DNA of 64,000 nucleotides from Acinetobacter sp. ANC 3813 (GTDB lineage Bacteria; Pseudomonadota; Gammaproteobacteria; Pseudomonadales; Moraxellaceae): contig NZ_NEGK01000001.1 in NCBI RefSeq assembly GCF_002135435.1, forward strand, positions 186,001 to 250,000, written 5' to 3'. Made by a program: the position numbers and the translations under genes. The first letter of the stretch is position 1. Every line of letters starts with the position of its first letter. This document shows positions 16,750 to 25,212 of this stretch, in pieces. The notes under the pieces were generated by a model. It did not search any database and had not been told where the DNA came from. It worked only from the letters and a program-made list of their open reading frames with translations.

Positions 16750-17523
16750 TTAGGCAATAAAGGCTGTTAAGGCTTGTGCAGTGGTTTTAAGCGCTTGAAC
16801 TTTGGCGCTATTCGGCTCAACCGATAAGTAGGTTTCACTGCCTAAGGCCGCTATACAAAATTCCACTTCGCCTAAACGGTTAAATACCGGTACAGATACG
16901 GCATTTACCCCTGCCAGCAAGTCACCAGAAACAGTCGCGGCTCCTATGGCTTCAATGCTGCTTTTCATATTTTGAAACTCTTCCCAGTTGGCTGGATTTA
17001 CAGGCTGACCCAAAGCCTGACGCTGCTGCCACTCTTTATCTAGCATTGGCCGAACAATTGCTTCAGGCAGAAAGGCTGCAAATGTGCGCCCCGTTGCCGA
17101 ATTCAGCATCGGCATAATTGATCCTACCCGCGTAATGACAGATACAGGCTGGTCTGGCTCAATCCACTGCACCACCAGCGGCCCTTGGGATGTCCATTTA
17201 CTGATTTGCAAACCGCAATTAATTTCACGATGCAATGCATAAATCATTGGCTGAGCCGCTTGAATAATGTCTGTACGCTGAATGCAGCTCAAACCTAAAC
17301 GCCAAGCTTGATCTCCCAGCGCATAGCGGCCGTCATCCAATTGCTTGGCATAGTCCATGCGCACCAAGCTCACCACATAGCGATGCACTTTTGCAGGATG
17401 CATCGACAATTTTTCAGAAAGCTCTTTCAGCATCATTGGCGTGCGGTGCGCAATCAGCGCATCCAAAACATTTAAGCCAACTTCTAAGGACTGAACCCCG
17501 CCTTGTACTTTTTCTTCAGACAT
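16750..17523 (-). CDS. IclR-family transcriptional regulator
   Basis: 257-residue DNA-binding regulator. The N-terminal winged helix (about 10-70) contains LEVGLNVLDALI and LSMHPAKVHRYVVSLV; the C-terminal half is an IclR effector domain with GLQISKW, NSATGRTFAAF and GVNAVSVPVFNRLGEV. Effectors of this family are typically aromatic acids or small organic acids. It is divergent from the fumarylacetoacetase operon across a 341-base gap containing a large inverted repeat, so control of that operon, most likely with a pathway intermediate as ligand, is the natural inference. Confidence 0.9.
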   Translation of the reverse strand: MSEEKVQGGVQSLEVGLNVLDALIAHRTPMMLKELSEKLSMHPAKVHRYVVSLVRMDYAKQLDDGRYALGDQAWRLGLSCIQRTDIIQAAQPMIYALHREINCGLQISKWTSQGPLVVQWIEPDQPVSVITRVGSIMPMLNSATGRTFAAFLPEAIVRPMLDKEWQQRQALGQPVNPANWEEFQNMKSSIEAIGAATVSGDLLAGVNAVSVPVFNRLGEVEFCIAALGSETYLSVEPNSAKVQALKTTAQALTAFIA

Positions 17524-17864
17524 CAGTCTTTAACTCTCTCTTTAATGATCAGCATTCTACGCGAAGCACAGCAAATGAAAAATAATAAACTCAAAAAGAC
17601 ATCTTAACGACCAATGCTTTAGCAACTTCATATTAGCCTGAATATATAAATTACGTATTTCATAATTAATTTATATATTGCGTAATTCATAAAAATGAGT
17701 ATGATGAACTTAAGCACAAAAATCAAGGCAGCTATAAAAGCTCAACTTAAAATTTATATCTCACTGTTTTTTTTTAAAGATATAAATAAAACTTTTAAGC
17801 GCTAAGATTTATTTACACTCTTGCAAGCCCTATGGATTGCTTGTTAGGTCAAAAGGAATAAAGA
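17524..17864. other. Divergent control region of the IclR gene and the fahA operon
   Basis: 341 bases of AT-rich DNA with no gene. It contains the 13-bp inverted repeat and adjacent direct repeat described separately; the last 100 bases before fahA hold no obvious sigma-70 promoter with both boxes. AAGGAATAAAG precedes the fahA ATG. Confidence 0.5.
17641..17692. promoter_or_regulatory. Candidate operator between the IclR gene and fahA
   Basis: AATATATAAATTA (17641-17653) and TAATTTATATATT (17667-17679) form a perfect 13-bp inverted repeat with a 13-base spacer. Overlapping it, CGTATTTCATAA (17654-17665) recurs as CGTAATTCATAA (17681-17692) 27 bases on. It is the strongest symmetric signal in the divergent gap. 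Confidence 0.55.
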
Positions 17865-19148
17865 ATGACTCGCCCATTGAAATCTTTTATAGACGTCGCC
17901 CAAAACTCAGACTTCCCTATTCAAAATTTGCCTTATGGCATTTTCAGTGAAACCAAAGATGGTGTACGCCGTGCAGGCACAGCAATTGGTGAGTGGGTCT
18001 TAGATTTAGCAGCGCTCGAAGCAAAGGGCTATTTAAACATTCAAGATGGCGTGAGCTATTTTGCAGAAAGTACGCTGAATAAATTTATTGAGTCTGGCAA
18101 AGCCAATTGGTCAAAAATCCGCGCTGAGCTGCAAGATTTATTGTCTGCAGATAATGCAGAACTGCGTGACAACCAAGCATTGCGTGACCAAGTTTTCTTT
18201 AAGCAAGCAGATGTGACTTTGCATTTACCTGTGCATATTCCTGGCTATACAGATTTCTACTCTTCTAAAGAACATGCCACGAATGTTGGCTGCATGTTCC
18301 GCGACCCTAAAAATGCATTATTGCCGAACTGGTCAGAACTGCCTGTCGGTTATAACGGCCGTGCCAGCTCTGTAATTGTGAGCGGTACAGATATTGTCCG
18401 CCCATCAGGTCAGATCAAATTACCCAATGCTGAACGCCCGCAATTCTCCCCTTGCCGCAAGCTGGATTTTGAATTAGAAACTGGCTTTATTGTCGGCAAG
18501 CCGAATAATTTAGGCGAACCGATTGCTATTGAAAACGCATGGGATCACATCTTTGGCATGGTGCTGTTTAATGACTGGTCTGCACGTGATTTACAGCAAT
18601 GGGAATATGTACCGCTAGGCCCGTTCAATGCAAAAACCTTTGCATCATCTGTTTCACCTTGGATTGTGACCCTAGAAGCGCTAGAACCGTTTAAAACAAG
18701 TTCTCCTGCACAAGAGCCGAAGCCTTTGGCTTATTTGCGTGAAGATCATGCAGCAAACAGTTATGACATTAACTTGTCTGTAGAAATCCAAGCAGAAAAT
18801 GCTGAACAAGCAGATGTAATTTCTGAAACCAATTTCAAATATATGTACTGGTCTATGGCACAGCAGCTGACTCATCACACCATTGCAGGCTGTAATGTAC
18901 AAGTCGGTGACTTGATGGGTTCAGGCACCATTTCTGGCGCTACACCAAACTCTTATGGCTCTTTGCTGGAAATCACATGGAATGCCACTAAGCCATTGAC
19001 GCTTTCAAACGGCGAAGAACGCTCATTTATTCAAGATGGCGACACCTTAATCATGAAAGGCTTCTGTGCAAAAGAAGGCTTACGTATCGGTTTTGGTGAA
19101 GTGTCAGGCAAAGTGCTGCCAGCCGTGAATTTCAATTTTGCAGAATAA
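17865..19148 (+). CDS. fahA: Fumarylacetoacetase
   Basis: Hydrolyses 4-fumarylacetoacetate to fumarate and acetoacetate, the last step of homogentisate-type aromatic degradation. The 427-residue protein has the full two-domain FAH form: an N-terminal SH3-like domain and a catalytic domain with YTDFYSSKEHATNVG, PVGYNGRASSVIVSG, LDFELETGFIVG and FGMVLFNDWSARDLQQWEY, closely resembling eukaryotic FAH and including the metal-binding E-x-E and the catalytic H-rich segment. This argues for true fumarylacetoacetase and not a short fumarylpyruvate hydrolase. It is first gene of a five-gene operon. Confidence 0.95.
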   Translation: MTRPLKSFIDVAQNSDFPIQNLPYGIFSETKDGVRRAGTAIGEWVLDLAALEAKGYLNIQDGVSYFAESTLNKFIESGKANWSKIRAELQDLLSADNAELRDNQALRDQVFFKQADVTLHLPVHIPGYTDFYSSKEHATNVGCMFRDPKNALLPNWSELPVGYNGRASSVIVSGTDIVRPSGQIKLPNAERPQFSPCRKLDFELETGFIVGKPNNLGEPIAIENAWDHIFGMVLFNDWSARDLQQWEYVPLGPFNAKTFASSVSPWIVTLEALEPFKTSSPAQEPKPLAYLREDHAANSYDINLSVEIQAENAEQADVISETNFKYMYWSMAQQLTHHTIAGCNVQVGDLMGSGTISGATPNSYGSLLEITWNATKPLTLSNGEERSFIQDGDTLIMKGFCAKEGLRIGFGEVSGKVLPAVNFNFAE

Positions 19149-19166
19149 CTATAAAGGATCATAGCC

Positions 19167-19805
19167 ATGAAATTTTATAGTTATTTCCGCAGCTCAGCAG
19201 CGTACCGCGTGCGCATTGCGCTGAATTTAAAACAGCTAAATGCAGAAATTATGCCTGTACATTTACTGAACCATGGCGGTGAGCAGCATAGCGCGGCTTA
19301 CCGTGCAGTGAACCCAAGTGAATTGGTTCCCGCCCTGATTGATGATAATTTTACCCTGACACAATCTCTCAGCATTTTGGAATATTTGGAAGAGAAATAT
19401 CCTGCACACAGCATTCTGCCTCAAGATTTACAGCAGCGTGCACTTGCCCGCGCATTTGGTTTGAGCATTGCCTGTGATATTCACCCTTTAAATAACCTGC
19501 GTGTATTGCAGTATTTAACTGGTGAACTGGGCTTAACGGATGAACAGAAAAACGCATGGTACACCCATTGGGTTGTGGCAGGTTTTGAATCTTTAGAAGC
19601 ACAGCTGAGCAACTCAAATGGCAAGTTCTGCTTTGGTGAATATGCAACAGTTGCTGACTGTTGCCTGATTCCTCAAGTGTATAACGCCCTGCGTTTTAGG
19701 ATTGATCTTTCAGCCTATCCCCAAATTCAATCTATTTATACACATTGCAGTGCATTGGACGCATTTCAGCTGGCTGCACCAGAAGCACAGCCTGACGCTG
19801 CTTAA
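19167..19805 (+). CDS. maiA: Maleylacetoacetate isomerase (zeta-class GST)
   Basis: Glutathione-dependent isomerisation of maleylacetoacetate to fumarylacetoacetate, feeding the upstream FahA. The 212-residue protein begins MKFYSYFRSSAAYRVRIALN, the zeta-class motif where the second serine contacts glutathione; the usual cysteine of S-S-C is alanine, as in several bacterial members. The G-site segment PSELVPALID and LTQSLSILEYLEEKYP follow. It lies 18 bases after fahA. Maleylpyruvate isomerase is the alternative, but the FAH-type partner favours maleylacetoacetate. Confidence 0.9.
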   Translation: MKFYSYFRSSAAYRVRIALNLKQLNAEIMPVHLLNHGGEQHSAAYRAVNPSELVPALIDDNFTLTQSLSILEYLEEKYPAHSILPQDLQQRALARAFGLSIACDIHPLNNLRVLQYLTGELGLTDEQKNAWYTHWVVAGFESLEAQLSNSNGKFCFGEYATVADCCLIPQVYNALRFRIDLSAYPQIQSIYTHCSALDAFQLAAPEAQPDAA

Positions 19806-19832
19806 AATTTAACGTTAATAAGGATATTCAAC

Positions 19833-20408
19833 ATGGCAATTCAAATCGAGAAAATTCACCACGTCGCTTACCGCTGTAAAGACGCGAAAGAAACCGTGGA
19901 ATGGTACAAAAAGAACCTGAACATGGACTTTATTTTGGCCTTTGCTGAAGATCATGTACCTTCAACCAAAGCTTTTGATCCGTATATGCATTTATTTTTA
20001 GATGCAGGCAACGGCAACGTTTTGGCTTTCTTTGAACTGCCGACACAGCCAGAAATGGGCCGTGATGAAAATACGCCAAAATGGGTGCAGCATATTGCCC
20101 TAAAAGTGAAAGACCGTAATGCCTTAATTGAAGCAAAAGCACATTTAGAAGAAAACGGCGTAGATGTATTAGGCATTACCAATCATGGGATCTTCCATTC
20201 TATTTACTTTTTCGACCCAAATGGTCACCGCTTGGAACTGGCTTATGACGATGAAAAAGCGCCTGAAAAAATTGCCATGATTACTGAAGAAATGAAGCAT
20301 GACATGCTGGAACAATGGTCCCAAACCAAACGCGCGCCTGACCATACACACTTCCTGCATGCGTCTGAATTAGATAACAATTCAGCTTCTGCAAAAGTGG
20401 ATGCTTAA
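19833..20408 (+). CDS. VOC-superfamily metalloprotein of the aromatic operon
   Basis: 191-residue vicinal oxygen chelate protein with two beta-alpha-beta-beta-beta modules. Likely metal ligands are H10 (KIHHVAY), E68 (AFFELP), H87 (WVQHIAL) and E135 (HRLELAYD), an H-E-H-E set like glyoxalase I, not the H-H-E set of extradiol dioxygenases or Hpd. A charged C-terminal extension of about 45 residues follows. It sits between maiA and scoA with short spacers, so it should act on a pathway intermediate. Its reaction is unknown; isomerase, hydrolase-like or dioxygenase roles are all open. Confidence 0.75.
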   Translation: MAIQIEKIHHVAYRCKDAKETVEWYKKNLNMDFILAFAEDHVPSTKAFDPYMHLFLDAGNGNVLAFFELPTQPEMGRDENTPKWVQHIALKVKDRNALIEAKAHLEENGVDVLGITNHGIFHSIYFFDPNGHRLELAYDDEKAPEKIAMITEEMKHDMLEQWSQTKRAPDHTHFLHASELDNNSASAKVDA

Positions 20409-20426
20409 GATCAAGGAAAATATGAC

Positions 20427-21128
20427 ATGAATAAACTGACTGCAAGTGCAGATCTAGCATTAGCGGATATTGCTGCAGACCATCAAACCATTGCTGTTGG
20501 CGGGTTTGGCCTATGCGGCATTCCAGAAGCATTAATTGAAGCTTTAAAAAATACCGGCGTCACAGATTTGACTTGTATCTCCAACAATGCTGGCGTAGAT
20601 GATTTCGGATTGGGGAAATTATTGCAAACCAAACAAATCAAAAAAATGATCGCATCTTATGTCGGTGAAAACAAAGAGTTTGAGCGTCAATATTTAAATG
20701 GCGAATTGGAAGTGGAATTAACTCCGCAAGGTACACTGGCAGAAAAACTGCGTGCTGGCGGTGCAGGCATTCCAGCATTTTTTACACAGACTGGCGTTGG
20801 TACGCTCATTGCAGAAGGCAAAGAAGTCCGTGAATTTGACGGTAAAGAATACATTTTAGAACCTTCATTAACTGCAGATATTGCTTTAGTAAAAGCATAT
20901 AAGGCAGATAAAGCTGGCAATTTAGTGTTCCGAAAAACTGCGCGAAACTTCAACCCAGAATGTGCGATGGCTGGAAAATTCACTGTAGCAGAGGTCGAAG
21001 AAATCGTAGAGATCGGCGAGCTGGATCCAGACGAGATTCATTTGCCGGGCATTTATGTAAACCGCATTGTGCTGAATGCAGCGCCAGAAAAACGGATTGA
21101 ACAATTAACCCTGAAGGCGGAGGCTTAA
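20427..21128 (+). CDS. scoA: 3-oxoacid CoA-transferase subunit A
   Basis: Alpha subunit (233 aa) of a succinyl-CoA:3-ketoacid CoA-transferase, which moves CoA onto acetoacetate. The motif [16 protein letters not shown] near residue 27 is the CoA-binding glycine signature; [16 protein letters not shown] and [16 protein letters not shown] are also typical. It ends 2 bases before the ATG of subunit B. In this operon it takes the acetoacetate released by FahA. A 3-oxoadipate CoA-transferase (PcaI) is a less likely alternative, because no protocatechuate genes are nearby. Confidence 0.93.
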   Translation: MNKLTASADLALADIAADHQTIAVGGFGLCGIPEALIEALKNTGVTDLTCISNNAGVDDFGLGKLLQTKQIKKMIASYVGENKEFERQYLNGELEVELTPQGTLAEKLRAGGAGIPAFFTQTGVGTLIAEGKEVREFDGKEYILEPSLTADIALVKAYKADKAGNLVFRKTARNFNPECAMAGKFTVAEVEEIVEIGELDPDEIHLPGIYVNRIVLNAAPEKRIEQLTLKAEA

Positions 21129-21130
21129 TC

Positions 21131-21778
21131 ATGGCTTGGACACGCAATGAAATGGCGCAGCGCGCAGCCCTAGAACTCGAAGATGGATTCTATGTAAATC
21201 TCGGAATTGGCCTGCCGACATTGGTCGCAAATTATATTCCAGAGCATATCAAAGTTTGGTTGCAATCCGAAAATGGGCTGCTGGGTATTGATGAATTTCC
21301 AACAGCAGAAACAGTTGATGCTGACTTAATTAATGCTGGCAAACAAACTGTGACTGCACGTAAAGGCGCAGCGTTTTTCTCCAGCGCAGAATCTTTTGCC
21401 ATGATCCGCGGCGGTCACGTCAATATTGCGATTTTAGGCGCGATGGAGGTTTCAGAAACGGGCGATCTTGCCAACTGGATGATTCCGGGCAAAAAAGTTA
21501 AAGGTATGGGCGGCGCGATGGATTTGGTGGCTGGCGTACAAAAAGTGGTAGTGCTCATGGAACACAATGCCAAAGATGGCAGTCCAAAAATTGTTCCGCA
21601 GTGCGCTCTCCCGCTGACTGGAAAAGGCGTGGTTACCCGCATCATTACTGATTTGGGCGTTATGGATATCACAGCAGAAGGCATTGCTTTGGTTGAATTA
21701 GCAAAAGATGTAACGCCAGAACAGATTACAGCCGCAACAGGCACCACACTTTTAACCAATGAAGTAAGCCCTGCCTAA
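21131..21778 (+). CDS. scoB: 3-oxoacid CoA-transferase subunit B
   Basis: Beta subunit (215 aa) carrying the catalytic glutamate, E47 in LQSENGLLG, which forms the glutamyl-CoA thioester intermediate. [16 protein letters not shown] and [16 protein letters not shown] are family signatures. It is last gene of the operon; the ATG is 3 bases after the subunit A stop, so the two are translated as a pair. With subunit A it produces acetoacetyl-CoA for thiolysis to acetyl-CoA. A strong terminator follows. Confidence 0.93.
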   Translation: MAWTRNEMAQRAALELEDGFYVNLGIGLPTLVANYIPEHIKVWLQSENGLLGIDEFPTAETVDADLINAGKQTVTARKGAAFFSSAESFAMIRGGHVNIAILGAMEVSETGDLANWMIPGKKVKGMGGAMDLVAGVQKVVVLMEHNAKDGSPKIVPQCALPLTGKGVVTRIITDLGVMDITAEGIALVELAKDVTPEQITAATGTTLLTNEVSPA

Positions 21779-21828
21779 TGACTATGGTGCCTCTGCTCAA
21801 TTGATTTTCATCACTAAAACATGAAGAT

Positions 21829-21858
21829 AAAAAAGTACCGTCTAAACGGTACTTTTTT
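21829..21858 (+). terminator. Terminator of the fahA-scoB operon
   Basis: AAAAAAGTACCGT and ACGGTACTTTTTT pair with a 4-base loop, 51 bases after the scoB stop. Confidence 0.85.
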
Positions 21859-21883
21859 ATTTAACTATTATATCTGTAAGCTT

Positions 21884-22183
21884 TTACTGAGTTTTCAGCG
21901 CATTCACAGGCTGCACCTTTTCCACCTGCGGCTCAGATGCCACAGCTGTTTCTGAAGCTGCATTAGCTTGCTCTGCTTTTAATTTTTCTGCGGCTTCACG
22001 CGCTTCAATACGTTTCAGCATGTCTGCCTTTTGCTGCGCATATTTTTCTTGGTTTTTAGCATCACTGTTCACCGCCAAAATTGCCATGCTCACCAGAAAA
22101 ATCGGAATCAGCAAACCCAGCGCCATCAAAATAATCACTTTCTTTTTGCTGGATTTAACGTTTCTTGGCTCTGTCTGAGACAT
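21884..22183 (-). CDS. Small single-pass membrane protein
   Basis: 99 residues: a basic cytoplasmic tail (RNVKSSKKK), one membrane helix (about 17-39), and a long charged, alanine- and glutamate-rich segment that is likely coiled-coil (KADMLKRIEAREAAEKLKAE). It converges on the scoB operon and has no clear operon partner; the monooxygenase terminator separates it from the gene upstream. No family is recognised. Probably an envelope protein; function unknown. Confidence 0.6.
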   Translation of the reverse strand: MSQTEPRNVKSSKKKVIILMALGLLIPIFLVSMAILAVNSDAKNQEKYAQQKADMLKRIEAREAAEKLKAEQANAASETAVASEPQVEKVQPVNALKTQ

Positions 22184-22291
22184 ATCAATTTACCTGCTGA
22201 ATGGCTGCACTTAAAATTTCAAAAGCGAATATAGCAAATCTGCATGCTTTTTTCGCCTTGAAGATTCAATTTCCTTTAAGCTCCATTCTTG

Positions 22292-22317
22292 AAAAAAGCC
22301 AGCATACGCTGGCTTTT
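22292..22317 (-). terminator. Terminator of the FAD monooxygenase gene
   Basis: GCCAGC and GCTGGC pair around a 4-base loop (ATAC), with a six-base T-run on the minus strand, 7 bases after the stop. Confidence 0.85.
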
Positions 22318-22324
22318 AGATTTT

Positions 22325-24067
22325 TCAGGCGTTCAGCTGAATATCAGCCAACACTTGCTTTAAACATTGCAGATGATCAAATGCAGCATCTGGCTTTTCA
22401 GTCATACGCCATGCCACATAACCATCTGGACGCACCAGCACGGCGCCAGCTTCATGGATTTCAGACTTCGCGTTCCATGTTCCATATACATCGCGGAATT
22501 GGCGTGCGCCGATTTGCACCACATCCAAATATGGCACATCCAAATCTGCAGCAGCTGCTTTCCATCCTGTGCCGGATAAACCTGTCAGCAATGTAAAGCG
22601 GCCTTTACCCGTAATATCTAAAGTCGAATGCTTTTTGCCTTTGGCATCAATCAGCCATGTATGCGGCACTTTGGCACCTGAGCGTGTAGTTGCCTGCAAG
22701 TGAAGCTGTGGATCTTGCAGGAATACTTCTTCTTGTGTTTCAGCAATAATGGCATTGGATGCATAGCGCTGATTCAACTCAGTCCCTTGTGCATTAAACT
22801 CATAATGTTTAATTTCCAAAGCCTTAAATAATTGCTCACGAATTTTTGCCGCATCTTCAGTTTCTGCAAAAATCCGTTCCAGCATTTGCGCTTGGGTTGT
22901 TATCCCCTGATCAAAACCAAAGACTTCTTTTAAATGCTTATAGTCAAAACGCGATTGATTTGCGCGCGCCACAATTTGTTTACCTACAGGCGCGCGTTCT
23001 GCCGTATATGAATCCAGCAGGCTTGGCTGCGCCCAGCCTTTGACTGCATAAGCCAGCTTCCATGCCAAGTTAAATGCATCCTGCATGCAAGTATTCGAAC
23101 CTAGGCCGCTTGAAGGCGGATGACGGTGTACAGCATCGCCTCCGCAGAACACTCGGCCAACCGAATAATTGGTTGCCCAAGTTTGGTTCACATACCAGTA
23201 TGAGACTTTTTGAATTTCAACATCTTCAACTTCTGCGCCAACAAAAGCATTTAAACGTGCGCGCACTTGCTCTTCTGTGACTTGCGGCTCACCTTGGTCA
23301 ATGTCAAAGCCCCAGCCCATAATCCATTCATTCCATGGACTGATGGCGCGCAGCAATCCCATGCCTATGTCGCCAAAGCCCGCTTCTGGGTTCACGATCC
23401 ATTGCAAAATCGCTGGACGGTGCTGAACATACTGCGACAGATCTGACTTGAACGTGACATACACTGTTCCAGCGCGTGACATAACGCCCTCTAAAGGCAA
23501 ATTCAGCTGCTCCACAATTTTAGAACGCGCGCCATCCATCCCCACTAAATATTTAGCGCGCAAGCTAAATTCTTGACCTGTAATATTATTGATAAAATGG
23601 GCCGTTACGCCATCTTCATCCTGAGTATGTGACATATACTCAGTATTAAAATGATAAATTGCACCGCGCTCACCAGCATTTTTCACCAGCAGTGCTTCCA
23701 TTTTGGGCTGAATCAAATCCACCAACGGACATGGACTGCCTTGAACATAATCGCCATGACGTTCATCACCTGTGCCCCAAGCGCTCATGCGGGCAATTTC
23801 TTCACCGACCAAGCTGGTGGTAATTAAGCTCTCACCCATGGCTTCCCATGGTGTAGCAATGGCTTTGACCTGTTCTTCCACTCCCAGATCACGCAGCACT
23901 TCCATTGCGCGCTGATTGGTAATGTGCGCACGCGGGCTGTTGGCGAGCCAATTAAACTGCGTGAATAGCTGCACCTTAAGGCCATAGCCCGCCAAAGCCA
24001 AGCCCAATGTAGAACCCGCTGGCCCTGTGCCTACAATTAAAACATCCGTATCGTATTGCTTCGACAT
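22325..24067 (-). CDS. TfdB-like FAD-dependent phenol-type monooxygenase
   Basis: Class A flavoprotein hydroxylase of 580 residues that should add oxygen to an aromatic ring using NAD(P)H. Motifs in order: GTGPAG (13-18) for FAD, NSPRAHITNQRAMEVLRD near 47, GTGDERHGDYVQGSPCPLVD near 96, the DG motif VGMDGARSKIVEQL, the GD motif GGDAVHRHPPSSGLGSN, and a thioredoxin-like C-terminal domain ending VLVRPDGYVAWRM. The N-terminal half is very close to chlorophenol hydroxylases (TfdB) as I recall them. An upstream GTG at 24082 is possible, but the ATG at 24067 has GGAG 6 bases before it. It is divergent from a LysR gene, its probable regulator. The substrate is unknown; a hydroxyphenyl compound entering the adjacent pathway is likely. 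Confidence 0.88.
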   Translation of the reverse strand: MSKQYDTDVLIVGTGPAGSTLGLALAGYGLKVQLFTQFNWLANSPRAHITNQRAMEVLRDLGVEEQVKAIATPWEAMGESLITTSLVGEEIARMSAWGTGDERHGDYVQGSPCPLVDLIQPKMEALLVKNAGERGAIYHFNTEYMSHTQDEDGVTAHFINNITGQEFSLRAKYLVGMDGARSKIVEQLNLPLEGVMSRAGTVYVTFKSDLSQYVQHRPAILQWIVNPEAGFGDIGMGLLRAISPWNEWIMGWGFDIDQGEPQVTEEQVRARLNAFVGAEVEDVEIQKVSYWYVNQTWATNYSVGRVFCGGDAVHRHPPSSGLGSNTCMQDAFNLAWKLAYAVKGWAQPSLLDSYTAERAPVGKQIVARANQSRFDYKHLKEVFGFDQGITTQAQMLERIFAETEDAAKIREQLFKALEIKHYEFNAQGTELNQRYASNAIIAETQEEVFLQDPQLHLQATTRSGAKVPHTWLIDAKGKKHSTLDITGKGRFTLLTGLSGTGWKAAAADLDVPYLDVVQIGARQFRDVYGTWNAKSEIHEAGAVLVRPDGYVAWRMTEKPDAAFDHLQCLKQVLADIQLNA

Positions 24068-24279
24068 ATTCAACTCCGCCACTCAACCATCATAAATCTG
24101 GGTGCATCGACCCATTGTTTGCAGTTCAGTGTAAAAAAGTTTAATCCAGCCCTACACACCCAGATGTTTAAACGATAGTTGTATAGGTTTTACATCTACT
24201 TTATTGCATACTTAATTTTAAGATTCGGCGACAAAACCCGTATTTTATTGATTTTTACTCTCTGTGACGGTTATACGCT

Positions 24280-25173
24280 ATGGAATTGCGCCACCTCAAA
24301 TATTTTGCTGCCGTTGCCGAATATGGCAGTTTTACCAAAGCCGCCGAACAGCTGTTTACCGCACAGCCTTCTCTGAGCCAGCAAATTAAAGATTTAGAAG
24401 CAGAAGTCGGCGTGCAGCTGATTGACCGTTCCAGCAAGCAAATTAAATTGACAGATGAAGGACAGGCTTTTCTAAAGCACGCCATCAATGCCATTGAAAG
24501 CGCTAATCTTGCATCGGCTGCCGCTCGTCAAGTTGCCCATCAAAAGAAAAATCAGATTCATATCGGCTTTTTAAATGTGGCTGAATTAAAAATCATGCCG
24601 CTGATTTTAGACAAACTGAAACGGCAAATTCCAAATATCAGCATTCATATTCAGAGCCTTACTTGCCTTGAACAAATTCATAAATTAAAAAAATCAGAGC
24701 TGGACATCAGCTTTACCCGCTATGCCGTCCAGCATGAAGACTATGAAAATATTCAGCTCATGACCGAAAAAATTTATCTGGTTGCCTCTAAAAAACTGCA
24801 CAGCAGCAGCCATACTGTGAGTCGCAGCTATTTAAGCAAACAAAGTATCATTATGTGTGAGCAAAGCGCATCACCCGTATTCTATGAAAAGATTAATCAG
24901 ATTCTTGCACTTGAGCATCTTCCCCGCACACAAATGCACTGGGTGACCAATGTGCTGCAGCATATCAATTTAATCAATATGGGCATGGGCTACAGTTTTG
25001 CGCCAGAGTATCTGCTGAAATTTTTAAGTGAAGATGTGCAGGTTGTCGCTGTAGACTTTGAAATTGCACCACTGCATTTATATGCCAGTTTTAGAAAAGG
25101 CTCGAGTCATCAAGCCCTGCAGCTGATTTGCAATGAACTTAGAATAACGGCTCAGCCCAATGAACATCAATAA
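24280..25173 (+). CDS. LysR-family regulator of the monooxygenase
   Basis: 297-residue LysR-type regulator. The winged helix at 1-60 (MELRHLKYFAAVAEYGSFTK, SLSQQIKDLEAEVGVQLIDR) is of the CatM/BenM subgroup common in aromatic catabolism; the rest is a periplasmic-binding-protein-like effector domain. It is divergently transcribed from the FAD monooxygenase with about 210 bases between start codons, the standard layout for a LysR regulator and its target. Its ligand is probably the hydroxylase substrate or product. Confidence 0.9.
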   Translation: MELRHLKYFAAVAEYGSFTKAAEQLFTAQPSLSQQIKDLEAEVGVQLIDRSSKQIKLTDEGQAFLKHAINAIESANLASAAARQVAHQKKNQIHIGFLNVAELKIMPLILDKLKRQIPNISIHIQSLTCLEQIHKLKKSELDISFTRYAVQHEDYENIQLMTEKIYLVASKKLHSSSHTVSRSYLSKQSIIMCEQSASPVFYEKINQILALEHLPRTQMHWVTNVLQHINLINMGMGYSFAPEYLLKFLSEDVQVVAVDFEIAPLHLYASFRKGSSHQALQLICNELRITAQPNEHQ

Positions 25174-25174
25174 T

Positions 25175-25199
25175 AAAAAAGGAGCCTAAGCCCCTTTTT
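25175..25199. terminator. Terminator between the LysR gene and the lipase gene
   Basis: AAAAAGG-A-GC and GC-C-CCTTTTT pair with one mismatch around CTAA; T-runs on both strands suit the two converging genes. Confidence 0.65.
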
Positions 25200-25212
25200 A
25201 CTATATAAGCGA

